The position numbers were made by a program, and so were the translations under genes. Of a stretch of DNA of 7,425 nucleotides, positions 1-7,425 are shown in pieces. Each line of letters starts with the position of its first letter. Position 1 is the stretch's first letter. The stretch is from Gallionellales bacterium CG03_land_8_20_14_0_80_55_15 (GTDB lineage Bacteria > Pseudomonadota > Gammaproteobacteria > Burkholderiales > Gallionellaceae): contig PEUR01000034.1 in assembly GCA_002780675.1 (NCBI GenBank), positions 1 to 7,425 on the forward strand, written 5' to 3'. The notes below the pieces were generated by a model that saw only the letters and a program-made list of their open reading frames with translations, did not search any database and was not told the origin of the DNA.

Positions 1-490
<490 letters not shown>

Positions 491-493
491 TCA

Positions 494-528
494 CGACAGT
501 GCGAGCAGATGCGCTGCCGTACTCGTCG
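494..528. repeat. Second hairpin nested inside a palindrome copy
   Basis: The arms CGACAGTGCGAGCAG (494-508) and CTGCCGTACTCGTCG (514-528) pair around the loop ATGCG, with one mismatch and one bulged base on each side. The hairpin is part of a roughly 57-base block (494-550) that sits between the left arm of the second GC-rich palindrome (481-493) and its right side (551-559), exactly where the intact first copy has only its loop. The block therefore looks like an insertion of one palindromic element into another. No clear target duplication is visible. Confidence 0.65.
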
Positions 529-550
529 GGGATGCCCCTTGCGGGTAACA

Positions 551-571
551 GGGGGAGGGTTAGGGTGGGGG
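551..571 (+). other. G-quadruplex-type motif 2
   Basis: This is the counterpart of the first G-rich tract: G5, A, G3, TTA, G3, T, G5, again four G-runs with loops of one to three bases. It lies on the plus strand, the template strand for transcription from amgK into murU. It lacks the last T-G5 unit present in the first copy. Confidence 0.55.
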
Positions 572-663
572 CGCGCAGCATCACGGTTTTTGTGCCTTGT
601 GATTAACAAATTCCCGCGCCAGTGGGGCAGCGCATTGGTATTGTCCGCTGCTGTTTGTTTTGA

Positions 664-728
664 CTGGATTCCGGCCTGCGCCGGAATGACGGACTACTGG
701 ATTCCGGCCTGCGCCGGAATGACGGACT
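664..728. repeat. Two tandem dRS3-like palindromic repeats, 33-base period
   Basis: A 32-base unit at 664-695 is repeated without change at 697-728, one base apart. Each unit holds the perfect palindrome ATTCCGGCCTGCGCCGGAAT (668-687 and 701-720), with 8-bp arms around CTGC. The form ATTCC...GGAAT flanked by TGG and GACGGA is that of the dispersed repeats known in Neisseria as dRS3 and seen widely in Betaproteobacteria; read through, they give the familiar WIPACAGMTD peptide. They lie 25 bases after the amgK stop codon, so in the amgK transcript they would form one or two hairpins, which could protect the 3' end or dampen expression of murU. Confidence 0.85.
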
Positions 729-752
729 GATGGGGGGTTGATGCCGTTCACT

Positions 753-1751
753 TTAAAACCCGTACCCCGTTGGTGCATCATAGGGCGGAGCCAACTCGTT
801 GAGCAGGTTGAGCAGGGGCTTGAGGTCAAGGTAGCGGGCGGCAGCTTCGCGCAGGTAGTGCACAACCTGCGGCATGTCGTTCAGGTAGCCGTCCTTGCCG
901 TCGCGGTGATAGAGGCGGGCAAAGATGCCCAGCACCTTGAGGTGGCGCTGCACGCCCATCATCTCGTAATCGCGGTAAAACGTGCCGAAATCCTCATTGA
1001 CCGGCAAACCTGCCTTGCGCGCCTTTTGCCAGTAGCGGATCAGCCAGTCCATCACGTCCGCCTCCTCCCATTTGATGTAGGCATCCTTGAACAGCGAAGC
1101 CAAATCGTAGGTAATCGGACCATACACGGCATCCTGAAAGTCTATGACACCCGGTGAGGGGGGGGTAAGCATCAGGTTGCGCGAGTGGTAGTCGCGGTGT
1201 ACATAAACGCACGGCTGAGCCAGGTTGTTGGCGATGATACGGTCAAATACTTGCTCCAGTTTGGCCTGTTGCTGGTCGGTCAGGGTGATGCCCAGATGCT
1301 TGTTGATGTACCACTCCGGGAAGAGTTCGAGTTCGCGGCGCAGCAAGGCGGCATCGTAGGGCGGCAATTCGTCTGCGCGTGAGGCGAGCTGGATGTTGAT
1401 CAGCGCATCGGTCGCCGCGCCGTACAGATGGGCGGCATTTTCGCCAGTCAGGGCTTGCAGATAGGTGGTGTTGCCGAGATCAGACAACAGCAAAAATCCT
1501 TGCGTCAAATCCTCGGCATAGACATGGGGGACATGCGTGCCTGCCGCCTCGAACAGGCGCGCGACGTGCAGAAACGGGCGGCAGTCTTCGTGTTCGGGCG
1601 GGGCATCCATGACGATGCGTGACGAGCCGTCGGCGAAGGTGGCGCGGAAGTAACGGCGGAAGCTGGCATCGGCGGACGCGGGGGTGAGGCTGAAATTTTG
1701 CTCGGGAAATTGGCTGTGCAGCCAGTGGGTGAGTTGTTGTTGGCGTTGCAT
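753..1751 (-). CDS. amgK: N-acetylmuramate/N-acetylglucosamine kinase AmgK
   Basis: This cytoplasmic kinase phosphorylates the anomeric hydroxyl of MurNAc (and GlcNAc), giving the sugar-1-phosphate that MurU uses. The 332-residue product matches the usual length of the family. It has an aminoglycoside-phosphotransferase fold: an N-lobe with SADASFRRYFR (26-36) and ILMD-like IVMD (46-49), the LLLSDLG hinge (87-93), the catalytic loop HRDYHSRN (185-192, catalytic Asp187, metal-binding Asn192) and the metal motif IDFQD (203-207, Asp204). YDLASLFKD (215-223) follows, as in other APH-like kinases. The ATG at 1751 begins the conserved reading and no better start is visible; the region before it lacks a strong ribosome binding site. 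The gene is divergent from lptD and followed by repeats, then murU. A run of eight C residues lies between the two catalytic motifs. Other APH-family kinases are possible on sequence alone, but the murU and lptD neighbours make AmgK firm. Confidence 0.92.
   Translation of the reverse strand: MQRQQQLTHWLHSQFPEQNFSLTPASADASFRRYFRATFADGSSRIVMDAPPEHEDCRPFLHVARLFEAAGTHVPHVYAEDLTQGFLLLSDLGNTTYLQALTGENAAHLYGAATDALINIQLASRADELPPYDAALLRRELELFPEWYINKHLGITLTDQQQAKLEQVFDRIIANNLAQPCVYVHRDYHSRNLMLTPPSPGVIDFQDAVYGPITYDLASLFKDAYIKWEEADVMDWLIRYWQKARKAGLPVNEDFGTFYRDYEMMGVQRHLKVLGIFARLYHRDGKDGYLNDMPQVVHYLREAAARYLDLKPLLNLLNELAPPYDAPTGYGF
1158..1165. repeat. Eight-base G/C homopolymer within amgK
   Basis: Eight consecutive G on the plus strand (C in the amgK message) encode part of LTPPSPG, between catalytic HRDYHSRN and IDFQD. 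A slip of one base would frameshift the gene before the metal-binding Asp204. The frame shown is intact. Confidence 0.8.
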
Positions 1752-1778
1752 AATGTCGGCTTTAGCGTGGGTCTTGGT

Positions 1779-1798
1779 GTAAACTTGCGCAAGTTTAC
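1779..1798. promoter_or_regulatory. Perfect 20-base palindrome in the amgK-lptD divergent promoter region
   Basis: GTAAACTTGCGCAAGTTTAC is fully self-complementary. It lies 15 bases before the lptD start and 27 bases before the amgK start, in a 62-base divergent intergenic region that must carry both promoters. Its symmetry and position suit an operator for a dimeric regulator, or overlapping divergent promoter elements. A weak plus-strand pair, TTGGTG (1774-1779) and TACCAT (1796-1801) with 16-base spacing, overlaps it, but the match to sigma-70 consensus is poor. Without a U-run, and being upstream of both genes, it is not a terminator. Confidence 0.5.
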
Positions 1799-1813
1799 CA
1801 TCATGCCAAGATT

Positions 1814-4171
1814 ATGCGTTTCCGTATCAAATCTGTCGTTCTCACTTTGTTGTGTGTTTTTAGCCATGCTGCCTGGGCGGAAGGGGCGCGCACGCCACCC
1901 GACGCGCAGCCTGCAACACCCGCAGCACTGCCCACAACGCCGGCAACACAACAAGAGCCCGTGTTCGTCGAGGCGGATAAGCTGTCGGGCGACAAGGAGA
2001 ATCAAGTAGAAGCCACGGGCGACGCGATTTTGCTGAATAACAACCAGACTGTGCGCGCGAACCGCCTGTTATATGACCAGCAGACGGGCGATGTAGATGG
2101 GCAGGGCTCGGTCGTGGTCGAGCAGGCGGGCAGTACGATCAGCGGGCCACATCTCAAGTTAAATCTGGATAGCAATGCCGGATTTATGGAACAACCAACC
2201 TTTTATTTGAAAGAAAATGAGGGGCGAGGTAGCGGGGATATGTTGCATATTCAGGATAAACAGCACTACACCCTGGATAACGCAACTTACACGACTTGTC
2301 CTGCCGGCAACAATGACTGGCTGATGAAAATGTCCAGTCTGGAAATAGACCGGGAAGAACAGGTAGGCACTGCCTATGGCACGCGCGTGGAATTTATGAG
2401 TGTGCCTATCCTGTATACGCCGTGGCTGGATTTTCCCTTGAATGGGCAGCGCAAGTCGGGTTTTCTTTCGCCTACCATAGGCGGGACGAACAAGGGGGGT
2501 ACCGAGCTGACGATGCCTTATTACTGGAACATCGCGCCGAATCGCGATGCGACCATCGCGCCGCGCCTCATAGCCCGACGCGGGCTGATGCTGAATAATG
2601 AATTCCGCTATCTGGAAGGAAGTTATGGCGGTGAGTTGCATCTGGATGCGTTGCCCAATGATGCGCTGGCAAAACGTGATCGCGGTCGTTTTGGATTGAG
2701 GCATGGTCAATCGTTTGGCGGCGGCTTGAGCGGTCAGATCAATTTCAACCGCGTCTCGGATAATGCTTATTACCGGGATTTGTCCGATTCCATGACGACC
2801 ACCTCGCAGGTCAACCTGTTGCAGGATGCGTCCCTGAGCTACGCTGGGGGTTGGTGGGGCAGCACTGCACGCGTACAGCAATACCAGACTTTGCAGGATC
2901 CGCTAATACCCATAGCCGTACCCTACGCGCGTTTGCCGCAGCTGACCTTGAATGCGGCACAAAATTACGCCGCTGCCAATCTGGTTTTTGCGGGCGAATA
3001 TGTGAGCTTCAGTCATCCCACGGCATTGAATGGTCAGCGGCTAGTGCTTAATCCCAGCGTCAGTTATCCGCTGATTAACGCGCCTGCGTATTACCTTACG
3101 CCCAAAGTTTCCCTGCATAGCACCAGCTATGTGATGGGTGCGAACAATGCCACGGCAGTGCAAAATGCTTCACGCACCCTGCCGCTATTTAGTCTGGATG
3201 GTGGTGCGGTGTTTGAGCGTGATGTCAGGCTGTTCGGTAACAAATATCTGAATACACTGGAGCCGCGTGCCTACTATGTGTATGTGCCCTACAAAAAACA
3301 GGATATGTTGCCTGTCTTTGACACCGCTCAGGCACCTTTCAGCTACGCACAAATGTTCACCGAGAATCGTTTTTACGGGAACGACCGGATCGGCGATGCC
3401 AATCAGGTTACGCTGGCCGTCATCTCGCGTTTTCTGGATGAGGAGGACGGTGCCGAACACTTGAAGTTGATGGTCGCCGAACGTTTCAGTTTGAAAACGC
3501 CACAAGTCAATCTGGTTGCCCCGACCACGACGACCAACAAGTCGGATATTCTGCTCGGCGCATCAGGCCGGGTCAGTCAGGCATGGTCGTTCGACAGTGA
3601 GCTGCAATACAGCCCCAGTCTGTCGAGGATTCAGCATTACAACGTCACGGCACGTTATCGCCCGGAAGCGGGCAAGGTGCTTAATCTGGGCTACCGTTTC
3701 ATCGGTGATTCGCTCGGCAGTTTGATTCCGGGTGTCGTTTTGCCTACCGGTAACATTCTTATCAATGGCATCAATTATCCGACTTTCGGTGGCGTGCCTT
3801 ACACCACGATAGGCGGCAACAACTACTCGGTCATTTCACCCGGCTTGCGCCAAATCAATATTTCTGGACAATGGCCTCTTTCCCGCCGTTGGAGTGCAGT
3901 GGGTCAGTGGAGTTATTCCTACCTGGATAACCGCCTGTTGAGCGGTATTGCAGGGCTTGAGTACAATCAGGATTGCTGGACGCTACGGCTGGTGGCTCAC
4001 AGCTTTAAGGTGGGCACACAGCAAACCAGCACCGGATTATTCATGCAGATTGAATTGAATGAATTGTTGAAAGTAGGTTCGGATCCTCTGACTTTGCTCA
4101 AACAGAGTGTACCCGGCTATACCAAGATGAACGATAAACCAGCAAGTAAACCGAGTGCGGTCTTGCGATAA
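1814..4171 (+). CDS. lptD: LPS-assembly outer-membrane protein LptD
   Basis: LptD is the outer-membrane beta barrel that, plugged by LptE, inserts lipopolysaccharide into the outer leaflet; it is the end point of the Lpt bridge. The 785-residue product has a signal peptide (about 1-22, MRFRIKSVVLTLLCVF, cleavage after AWA), a Pro/Ala-rich linker (24-48), an OstA-type jellyroll domain (about 48-150, with VFVEADKLSG and AGSTISGPHLKLNL), then a long barrel of alternating aromatic strands. Length is close to the E. coli protein. Mature cysteines are only Cys162 (TTCPAG) and Cys721 (NQDCWTL). They correspond to one member of each half of the E. coli disulfide pairs, so a single inter-domain disulfide is expected. 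I chose the ATG at 1814 because it gives a complete signal peptide. No strong ribosome binding site precedes it. The next gene, surA, encodes a chaperone for such barrels, 13 bases downstream. Confidence 0.96.
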   Translation: MRFRIKSVVLTLLCVFSHAAWAEGARTPPDAQPATPAALPTTPATQQEPVFVEADKLSGDKENQVEATGDAILLNNNQTVRANRLLYDQQTGDVDGQGSVVVEQAGSTISGPHLKLNLDSNAGFMEQPTFYLKENEGRGSGDMLHIQDKQHYTLDNATYTTCPAGNNDWLMKMSSLEIDREEQVGTAYGTRVEFMSVPILYTPWLDFPLNGQRKSGFLSPTIGGTNKGGTELTMPYYWNIAPNRDATIAPRLIARRGLMLNNEFRYLEGSYGGELHLDALPNDALAKRDRGRFGLRHGQSFGGGLSGQINFNRVSDNAYYRDLSDSMTTTSQVNLLQDASLSYAGGWWGSTARVQQYQTLQDPLIPIAVPYARLPQLTLNAAQNYAAANLVFAGEYVSFSHPTALNGQRLVLNPSVSYPLINAPAYYLTPKVSLHSTSYVMGANNATAVQNASRTLPLFSLDGGAVFERDVRLFGNKYLNTLEPRAYYVYVPYKKQDMLPVFDTAQAPFSYAQMFTENRFYGNDRIGDANQVTLAVISRFLDEEDGAEHLKLMVAERFSLKTPQVNLVAPTTTTNKSDILLGASGRVSQAWSFDSELQYSPSLSRIQHYNVTARYRPEAGKVLNLGYRFIGDSLGSLIPGVVLPTGNILINGINYPTFGGVPYTTIGGNNYSVISPGLRQINISGQWPLSRRWSAVGQWSYSYLDNRLLSGIAGLEYNQDCWTLRLVAHSFKVGTQQTSTGLFMQIELNELLKVGSDPLTLLKQSVPGYTKMNDKPASKPSAVLR

Positions 4172-4184
4172 GCAAGCCGAATAG

Positions 4185-5519
4185 ATGACTATGCCAAAAA
4201 TCAAATTTCCTGTTTTTCTAAGCGTAGCCCTGTTGGCTGCCACCCCTGTTTTTGCGGTGGAACCCCAGGCTATAGATCCGCAACATCAGGTGGCGACCCT
4301 GGATTCAGTCGTAGCCGTGGTCAACGATGATGTCATTACTCGACATGAGCTGGATGAAAAAATGTTGTCGGTAGTCGCACAGTTGCGCAAACAGGGTATC
4401 CCGCTGCCGGAGCAGGCTGTACTGGAAAAGCAGATACTCGAACGCATGATTACCGACATGCTGCAAGCGCAGTTTGCCAGGGAAAATGGCGTACGCGTGG
4501 ACGATACGCAGTTGGATATGGCCATGACACGGATCGCGCAGCAAAACAACTTCCCGTCGCTTGCCGAGTTTGTCGCCAGGCTTGAAAAAGAGGGTGTGGA
4601 TGTTAAAAAATTCCGCGAAGAAATGCGCGTTGAACTGTTGTCTACACAATTGCGTAAACGAGAGGTCGAAAGCAAGTTGGTTATCAGCGATATTGAAGTT
4701 GATAATTATCTTGTCAATAGAGAAAAAATGGGTTCTGGAACGACGGAGTATCACCTTGCACACATTCTGGTGGTCGTGCCTGAACAGGCCAGTGCCGACA
4801 GAATTGGCGTAGCGCGGGAGCGAGCCGATCAAGCGTTGGCAAAATTGCTGGGTGGGGCGGATTTTTCACAAGTCGCGGCAGGCTTTTCAGATGCGAAAGA
4901 TGCGCTGAATGGCGGTGACCTCGGCTGGCGTCCCGGCGAACGTATCCCGCCCTTGTTCATGAATGAATTGCAACAACTGCAAAGTGGCCAGCATACGGCG
5001 GTGTTGCGTAGCCCGAGCGGTTTTCACATTCTCAAGCTGATAGAAAAACGCAGCGGTAATAGCGTGCCTGTGGTTATTGTGGAGACCCATGCGCGGCACA
5101 TCCTGATTAAAACCAGTGAAATCGTTTCGGCAGACGAAGCCAAAAAACAAATTCTGGAGATCAAACAGCGTATTGAAGGTGGGGCGGATTTTGCCGAGCA
5201 AGCCAAACGTTATTCGCAGGATGGTAGCGCGCAGCAGGGCGGTAATTTGGACTGGATGTCGCCGGGGCAAACTGTGCCCGAATTTGAAGAGATGATGAAC
5301 AGCTTGGCAGTCGGTGCAATCGGTATGGTACAAACCCAGTTTGGCTGGCATCTGGTGCAAGTGCTGGAGCGTCGCAATACCGATGTTAGCGAACAGCAGA
5401 AGCGCCAGCAGGCGCGCATTTCCATCGGCTCATTCAAGTCTGAAGAGATGTATCAGGACTGGTTGCGCCAATTGCGAGATAGGGCGTTTGTCGAATATCA
5501 CCTCGAAGAAGAAGAGTAA
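4185..5519 (+). CDS. surA: Periplasmic chaperone and peptidyl-prolyl isomerase SurA
   Basis: SurA escorts unfolded outer-membrane proteins, LptD included, across the periplasm to the Bam complex. The 444-residue product starts with a signal peptide (about 1-24, hydrophobic VFLSVALLAATPVFA). The N-terminal chaperone domain follows (about 38-165, opening LDSVVAVVNDDVITRHELD). Then come two parvulin/PpiC domains: the first about 186-288 (EYHLAHILVVVPE ... SGFHILKLIEKR), the second about 299-397 (VETHARHILIKT ... FGWHLVQVLERR). The C-terminal helix (about 400-444) ends in an acidic EEEE tail. E. coli SurA is slightly shorter (428). Two ATGs, 4185 and 4191, both give the signal peptide; neither has a clear ribosome binding site, so translation may be coupled to lptD, 13 bases upstream. 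The stop codon is one base before the pdxA start. Confidence 0.96.
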   Translation: MTMPKIKFPVFLSVALLAATPVFAVEPQAIDPQHQVATLDSVVAVVNDDVITRHELDEKMLSVVAQLRKQGIPLPEQAVLEKQILERMITDMLQAQFARENGVRVDDTQLDMAMTRIAQQNNFPSLAEFVARLEKEGVDVKKFREEMRVELLSTQLRKREVESKLVISDIEVDNYLVNREKMGSGTTEYHLAHILVVVPEQASADRIGVARERADQALAKLLGGADFSQVAAGFSDAKDALNGGDLGWRPGERIPPLFMNELQQLQSGQHTAVLRSPSGFHILKLIEKRSGNSVPVVIVETHARHILIKTSEIVSADEAKKQILEIKQRIEGGADFAEQAKRYSQDGSAQQGGNLDWMSPGQTVPEFEEMMNSLAVGAIGMVQTQFGWHLVQVLERRNTDVSEQQKRQQARISIGSFKSEEMYQDWLRQLRDRAFVEYHLEEEE

Positions 5520-5520
5520 G
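5505..5520 (+). promoter_or_regulatory. Purine-rich ribosome binding region that sets the pdxA start
   Basis: The last codons of surA and its stop form an unbroken purine-rich stretch apart from one T, containing GAAGAAGAAGAG then TAAG, directly before GTG at 5521. It supports GTG 5521 as the pdxA start rather than an ATG far inside surA (5314), since homology begins at about codon 7 after this GTG. Confidence 0.5.
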
Positions 5521-6576
5521 GTGGCGTTGACGGCACAGCCGCTGGTTATCACATCGGGAGAGCCGGCAGGCATAGGCCCGGAGTTGTGTGTCCAACTCGC
5601 CGCGAGCCATCCCGAGATGCCACTGGTCGTAATAGCCGACAAGTCTCTGTTGCAGCAGCGCGCCCAACAACTCGGCATCGCCTTGGACATCAGGGAGTGG
5701 GGAGTAGTGAGGAGTGAGTGGCAGCAGCGCGAATCACCACTGACCACCGACCACTCACCACTTGCCACTACCCTATCTGTCATCCATATTCCCCTTTCCG
5801 CCCCATCGCAAGCGGGCGTGTTGAACTCGGCCAACAGCGACTATGTGCTGGCGATGCTGCGCCGTGCGGTACAGGGCTGTCAGTCGGGCGAGTTCGTCGG
5901 CATGGTGACCGCACCCGTACACAAGGGCATCATCAACGATGCGGGCATTCCCTTTACCGGACACACCGAATTTCTTGCCGAACTGACGAAAACTAAACAA
6001 GTGGTGATGATGTTGGTCGGCGGCGGAATGCGCGTTGCGCTGGTGACGACGCATCTGGCGTTGCGCGAAGTGCCGGACGCGATTACGCAGGAACTGCTGG
6101 AAAGCGTCGTGCGCATCACCCATCACGACTTGCAATGCCGTTTTGGTGTGGCAGAGCCGCGCATCCGGGTGGCGGGGTTGAACCCCCATGCGGGGGAAGG
6201 CGGGCATATCGGGCGCGAGGAAATCGAGGTGATGATCCCCGTGCTGGACAAGCTGCGCGCGGAAGGGATGCAGGTCAGTGCGCCGCTGCCCGCCGATACC
6301 CTGTTTACCCCGGATAAGCTCGCCAGCTGCGATTGCGTGTTGACCCTGTATCACGATCAAGGCTTGCCCGTGCTCAAGCACGCCAGTTTCGGACAAGGCG
6401 TGAATATCACGCTGGGTCTGCCCATCATTCGCACTTCGGTGGATCACGGCACGGCGCTGGATCTTGCCGGCACAGGCCTGGCCGATGTCGGTAGCCTGTT
6501 GCAGGCGATCAAGGTTGCCGCACAGATGGCGCAATGCGAACGGCAATTCTCCGGTATCCCGCATGAGTGCGCATAA
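5521..6576 (+). CDS. pdxA: 4-hydroxythreonine-4-phosphate dehydrogenase PdxA
   Basis: PdxA oxidises 4-phosphohydroxy-L-threonine with NAD(P)+ in the DXP-dependent pathway to pyridoxal 5'-phosphate. From the GTG at 5521 the product has 351 residues, longer than the roughly 330 usual for the family. Conserved blocks are [13 protein letters not shown] (10-22), [21 protein letters not shown] (130-150, split motif), TTHLALREV (176-184), [13 protein letters not shown] (219-231), [11 protein letters not shown] (276-286) and [19 protein letters not shown] (299-317). The three metal-ligand histidines are His178, His223 and His278, each 12 positions later than I recall for E. coli. The extra length is at about 58-84, where a palindromic DNA repeat is read in frame. 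All catalytic motifs are intact, so the enzyme is probably functional. The start is one base after surA; the end overlaps rsmA by 14 bases. The next in-frame alternative start is TTG at 5527. Confidence 0.94.
   Translation: MALTAQPLVITSGEPAGIGPELCVQLAASHPEMPLVVIADKSLLQQRAQQLGIALDIREWGVVRSEWQQRESPLTTDHSPLATTLSVIHIPLSAPSQAGVLNSANSDYVLAMLRRAVQGCQSGEFVGMVTAPVHKGIINDAGIPFTGHTEFLAELTKTKQVVMMLVGGGMRVALVTTHLALREVPDAITQELLESVVRITHHDLQCRFGVAEPRIRVAGLNPHAGEGGHIGREEIEVMIPVLDKLRAEGMQVSAPLPADTLFTPDKLASCDCVLTLYHDQGLPVLKHASFGQGVNITLGLPIIRTSVDHGTALDLAGTGLADVGSLLQAIKVAAQMAQCERQFSGIPHECA
5694..5770. repeat. Imperfect palindromic repeat inside pdxA, made of 7-base units
   Basis: The right side (5735-5769) is five consecutive 7-base units: CACCACT, GACCACC, GACCACT, CACCACT, TGCCACT. 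The left side (5696-5722) carries the complementary type: AGTGGGG, AGTAGTG, AGGAGTG, AGTGG. The two sides pair imperfectly around a loop near 5723-5734. In pdxA it encodes residues 59-83 or so, including [13 protein letters not shown]; on the other strand it reads [11 protein letters not shown], a peptide typical of dispersed intergenic AGTGGTG repeats. It adds a net eleven or so residues between LGIALDI and LSVIHIPL, a variable loop region before the first catalytic block. Confidence 0.75.
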
Positions 6577-7387
6577 AGCCAAGAAGAAATTCGGTCAGAA
6601 TTTTCTGGTGGATCAAGCCATTATCGCTGAAATCATCAGCGTGATCGGTCCCGCAGAGGATGATAATCTAGTGGAAATCGGCCCCGGTCTGGGCGCGTTG
6701 ACGCGCCCGCTGCTCAAGCGGCTCAAGCAACTGCATGTGGTGGAAATTGACCGCGACATCATCGCGCGTCTGGAAAGCGACTACCCGCAGCCGCATCCCC
6801 GTCTGGTCATCCACGCGGGAGATGCGCTACAGTTTGATTTCGCCACGCTGGGTGCGCCTTTACGCATCGTCGGCAATCTGCCCTATAACATCTCCTCGCC
6901 GTTGCTGTTTCACTTTGCGGGCTATGCAGAACGTATCAAGGACATGCACTTCATGCTGCAAAACGAAGTGGTGGAACGCATGGTGGCCGAGCCCTCGAGT
7001 GCTGCTTACGGGCGCTTGTCGGTGATGTTGCAATGCCGTTTTTACATGGAAAAGCTGCTGGATGTGCCGCCGGAATCGTTTCGCCCCGCGCCCAAGGTGG
7101 ATTCCGCCATCGTGAGGATGATCCCGTTACCCGCCGATCAACTCATTGTGCGCAACGAAAAACGCTTTGCCGCCATCGTGCGCACCGCCTTCGGCCAGCG
7201 CCGCAAGACGCTGCGCAACACTTTGCGCGGCTATCTGGACGAAGCCGGGTTCGCACAACTGGGTATAGACCCTCAGGCGCGCGCCGAAAACCTGTCGGTG
7301 GCGGAGTTTGCCAGGATAGCGGAGTATCTGGATCACAAGGCTAGGAGTCTGTCGGACTTAAAGGAAATCTACTGCAAATTCACCTGA
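6563..7387 (+). CDS. rsmA: 16S rRNA (adenine1518-N6/adenine1519-N6)-dimethyltransferase RsmA (KsgA)
   Basis: RsmA uses S-adenosylmethionine to dimethylate two adjacent adenines in the 3'-terminal hairpin of 16S rRNA, a late checkpoint in 30S subunit assembly. The 274-residue product shows the N-terminal [10 protein letters not shown] (8-17), SAM-binding motif [12 protein letters not shown] (38-48), acidic motif VVEIDRD (59-65), catalytic motif [12 protein letters not shown] (104-113), then [19 protein letters not shown] (about 173-191) and [12 protein letters not shown] (about 212-223). [18 protein letters not shown] marks the usual C-terminal helix. About 17 further residues ([17 protein letters not shown]) extend past it. 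I chose the ATG at 6563 because family homology begins eight codons later. It overlaps the pdxA end by 14 bases and lacks a good ribosome binding site, which suggests translational coupling. Confidence 0.96.
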   Translation: MSAHKAKKKFGQNFLVDQAIIAEIISVIGPAEDDNLVEIGPGLGALTRPLLKRLKQLHVVEIDRDIIARLESDYPQPHPRLVIHAGDALQFDFATLGAPLRIVGNLPYNISSPLLFHFAGYAERIKDMHFMLQNEVVERMVAEPSSAAYGRLSVMLQCRFYMEKLLDVPPESFRPAPKVDSAIVRMIPLPADQLIVRNEKRFAAIVRTAFGQRRKTLRNTLRGYLDEAGFAQLGIDPQARAENLSVAEFARIAEYLDHKARSLSDLKEIYCKFT

Positions 7388-7413
7388 ACGGCGCATATTT
7401 CACCGTTTTCTTG
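7387..7413 (+). terminator. Weak possible terminator hairpin after rsmA
   Basis: AACGG (7387-7391) and CCGTT (7403-7407) could pair around an 11-base loop, followed by TTCTT. The stem is only five base pairs with a large loop, so termination here is doubtful. No gene is seen in the last 38 bases. Confidence 0.2.
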
Positions 7414-7425
7414 GTCAATAGAATA

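Noticed and set aside
664..728. CRISPR array
   Set aside because: There are only two tandem copies one base apart with no spacer sequence; the units are dRS3-like palindromes.
2159..2881. 240-codon open frame antisense to lptD
   Set aside because: It lies wholly opposite the lptD barrel and has no recognisable motif or ribosome binding site.
5314..5520. N-terminal extension of pdxA into surA, from an ATG at 5314
   Set aside because: The extension is surA read in another frame; PdxA homology starts after GTG 5521, which has a purine-rich leader.
6464..6562. N-terminal extension of rsmA into pdxA
   Set aside because: The extra residues are pdxA in another frame; RsmA homology begins just after ATG 6563.
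5773..6582. 269-codon open frame antisense to pdxA
   Set aside because: It lies opposite the conserved pdxA coding sequence and its His/Gln-rich product resembles no family; this is a common shadow in GC-rich genes.

Overview
The window carries six protein genes in two divergent blocks. Gene content and order suggest a betaproteobacterium. The wall-recycling pair amgK-murU faces away from an outer-membrane and housekeeping operon lptD-surA-pdxA-rsmA, a layout familiar from Betaproteobacteria. GC-rich coding sequence and the types of intergenic repeat fit that class, perhaps the Nitrosomonadales. I cannot place the genus from this sequence alone.

Minus-strand block (1751 down to 1). amgK (753-1751) encodes the sugar kinase that makes MurNAc-1-phosphate. 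murU (1-379, cut by the window edge) encodes the uridylyltransferase that converts it to UDP-MurNAc. Together they form a shortcut that returns recycled cell-wall MurNAc to peptidoglycan precursors. The two genes are separated by about 370 bases (380-752) that hold almost nothing but repeats: two tandem 33-base units with dRS3-like palindromes, a GC-rich palindromic repeat present in several degenerate copies, a second hairpin lodged in the loop of one of those copies, and two G-quadruplex-type G-run clusters. One repeat copy reaches into the murU start codons.

Divergent promoter region (1752-1813). The 62 bases between the amgK and lptD starts contain a perfect 20-base palindrome, the best regulatory candidate in the window.

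Plus-strand block (1814-7387). lptD encodes the outer-membrane LPS translocon barrel. surA encodes the periplasmic chaperone that helps fold such barrels. pdxA (vitamin B6 synthesis) and rsmA (16S rRNA dimethylation) follow. Gaps are 13 and 1 base and the last pair overlaps by 14 bases, so these genes are probably co-transcribed and partly translationally coupled. The main oddity is in pdxA: an imperfect inverted repeat of roughly 75 bases, built from 7-base units and resembling a mobile intergenic palindrome, lies in frame in a surface-loop region of an otherwise intact enzyme.

No tRNA, rRNA, transposase, CRISPR array or phage gene was seen. The window is mostly conserved housekeeping sequence. 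The unusual material is the repeat-filled amgK-murU spacer and the repeat inside pdxA.
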